In this document: piece by piece, positions 63,226-64,000 of the stretch
Layout: the number at the start of each line of letters is the position of its first letter
How positions within the stretch are numbered: the first letter of the stretch is position 1
DNA from: Anderseniella sp963700885
Lineage (GTDB): Bacteria > Pseudomonadota > Alphaproteobacteria > Rhizobiales > Aestuariivirgaceae
Direction of reading: 5' to 3'
Assembly (NCBI GenBank): GCA_963700885.1
Contig: CAVOZJ010000038.1
Location: 434,001 to 498,000, forward strand
Length of the DNA: 64,000 nt
Program-made: the position numbers and the translations under genes
The notes under the pieces: generated by a model
The model's database searches: none
Seen by the model: the letters and a program-made list of their open reading frames with translations, nothing else
What the model was told of the DNA's origin: nothing

Positions 63226-63996
63226 TTACTCCGAGTGATAGGTTTCGGTGTGACCATCGACGGATATGGCCTGACCGGAAATGAATTTGGCTGCATCTGA
63301 TGCCAGGTACTCGCACAGATCAGCGATTTCGGATGCAGTTGCAAACCGGCGCATGGACGTGCCGGAGGTATATTGTGTGCGAATTTTTTCCGCAGTTTTT
63401 CCGGTCCTGGCGGCCTCGGCGGCGATAACACGATCCATGCGGTCGCCGTCTACTGAACCTGGGCAAATCGCATTGCAGCGGATGTTGCAGGGACCGGTTT
63501 CAGCAGCGATCGACTTGGTGAATCCAATAACCGCCCACTTTGCAGCAGCGTACGGCGTGCGGAAGGGGCACCCGAACAGCCCGGCCGTTGATGACATGTT
63601 GATGATGCAACCTGATCGTTGTGTTTTCATTGCCGGCACGACCCGCCGGCAAGTGAGCATCTGTGCGTCCAGGTTGATGGCAAGGCACTGCCGCCAGTCC
63701 TGCAATGTCAACTCTTCGACCGCTCCTGTAGGACCGGATGTTCCGGCATTGTTGATCAGCACATCACACCCGTCCAGGCTGCCGAGCGCCCTGTCCAGCC
63801 AGCCGTCCAGAGCAAGCTCGTCAGCAACATCAATATTGGAGGCAACAATGGTCGGAAACTCCGACGTGAGTTGGTCGAGTGCGCGTTCATCCACGTCGCA
63901 GGCATGGACGTGAGCGCCCGCATGTGCAAAGCGTGAAGCGACAACCCGCCCGATACCGGAACCTGCCGCAGTTATGATGATGCGCTGCTGTGCCAT
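63226..63996 (-). CDS. short-chain dehydrogenase/reductase (SDR)
   Basis: The 256-residue classical SDR has TAAGSGIGRVVASRFAHAGA (cofactor-binding TGxxxGxG-like; the first Gly is Ala), NNAG, and the catalytic Ser-Tyr-Lys set: INMSSTAGLFGCPFRTPYAAAKWAV. The C-terminal VDGHTE is usual. It oxidises or reduces a hydroxy/oxo intermediate, likely the hydrated product of the CaiD-like enzyme or a downstream step. The gene starts at the window edge and leads the minus-strand operon as visible; genes upstream of it may lie beyond the window. Confidence 0.9.
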   Translation of the reverse strand: MAQQRIIITAAGSGIGRVVASRFAHAGAHVHACDVDERALDQLTSEFPTIVASNIDVADELALDGWLDRALGSLDGCDVLINNAGTSGPTGAVEELTLQDWRQCLAINLDAQMLTCRRVVPAMKTQRSGCIINMSSTAGLFGCPFRTPYAAAKWAVIGFTKSIAAETGPCNIRCNAICPGSVDGDRMDRVIAAEAARTGKTAEKIRTQYTSGTSMRRFATASEIADLCEYLASDAAKFISGQAISVDGHTETYHSE

Positions 63997-64000
63997 CAGA

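Noticed and set aside
1..64000. tRNA genes, rRNA genes, CRISPR arrays, prophage or integrase genes
   Set aside because: I looked in all gaps longer than 70 bases for cloverleaf-like TTCRA segments with matching stems and for regular spaced repeats, and found none I could support.

Overview
The window reads as a chromosomal segment of an alphaproteobacterium, most likely a marine-type Hyphomicrobiales (Rhizobiales) relative. This rests on the RecA, S4 and isocitrate dehydrogenase sequences, the DUF1476 (F1-ATPase zeta) gene, a GAAC-N7-GAAC LexA box before recA, DUF1127 proteins, and the familiar order recA - alaS - icd - trmJ - murI - rpsD - grxD - bolA - purL ... purQ - purS - purC - purB. 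I found no rRNA, tRNA, CRISPR array, prophage or intact insertion sequence.

Layout. 1-1.9 kb: the 3' end of an amidase gene translationally coupled to an Ldh-type dehydrogenase. 2.0-6.2 kb: recA behind an SOS box, then alaS; both are frameshifted as read. 6.3-13.0 kb: GFA-fold protein, PhyH dioxygenase, lytic transglycosylase, icd, PilZ, trmJ-murI and rpsD. 13.1-21.9 kb: GST, FAD amine oxidase, cupin, a Gld-type ABC operon whose last gene (DUF4340) carries two frameshifts, a 265-bp structured inverted-repeat element, and an MFS transporter. 22-25.7 kb: two PPK2 genes flanking a YigZ gene, and a Gly/Tyr-rich secreted protein. 25.7-37 kb: the grxD-bolA-purL and purQ-purS-purC blocks, separated by about 6 kb of accessory genes (TadG, MocR regulator, DUF1127, NnrS, Pr6Pr). 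37-46 kb: F1 zeta subunit, HpcH/HpaI aldolase, pncB-type enzyme, L,D-transpeptidase, an unfamiliar 602-residue P-loop protein, and purB. 46-54 kb: a minus-strand run (RAM-domain protein, racemase-family enzyme, TRAP transporter, BASS-type carrier), then EamA, LysR and a small protein gene with a structured 3' region. 54-64 kb: aminotransferase, MltB transglycosylase, SRPBCC-amidase pair, and a minus-strand CoA-thioester operon (SDR, acyl-CoA dehydrogenase, NDP-forming acyl-CoA synthetase with a frameshift, CaiD-like hydratase).

How genes fit together: purC/S/Q/L and purB make IMP and AMP. The TRAP, BASS, racemase and RAM genes look like one uptake-and-processing unit for an organic or amino acid. 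The last operon looks like activation, desaturation, hydration and oxidation of a short carboxylic acid, possibly of the betaine/carnitine type. A perfect TTGAT-N4-ATCAA site before nnrS implies FNR/Nnr-type control.

The most notable non-gene signals are: the 265-bp element with 32-nt terminal inverted repeats and a solo hairpin sharing its ends; five frameshift sites in four otherwise intact genes, several anomalies of which fall where the expected codon would have made GANTC (the CcrM methylation motif); and a 3' region after a small protein gene (54.06-54.17 kb) that resembles a C-rich-loop sRNA.
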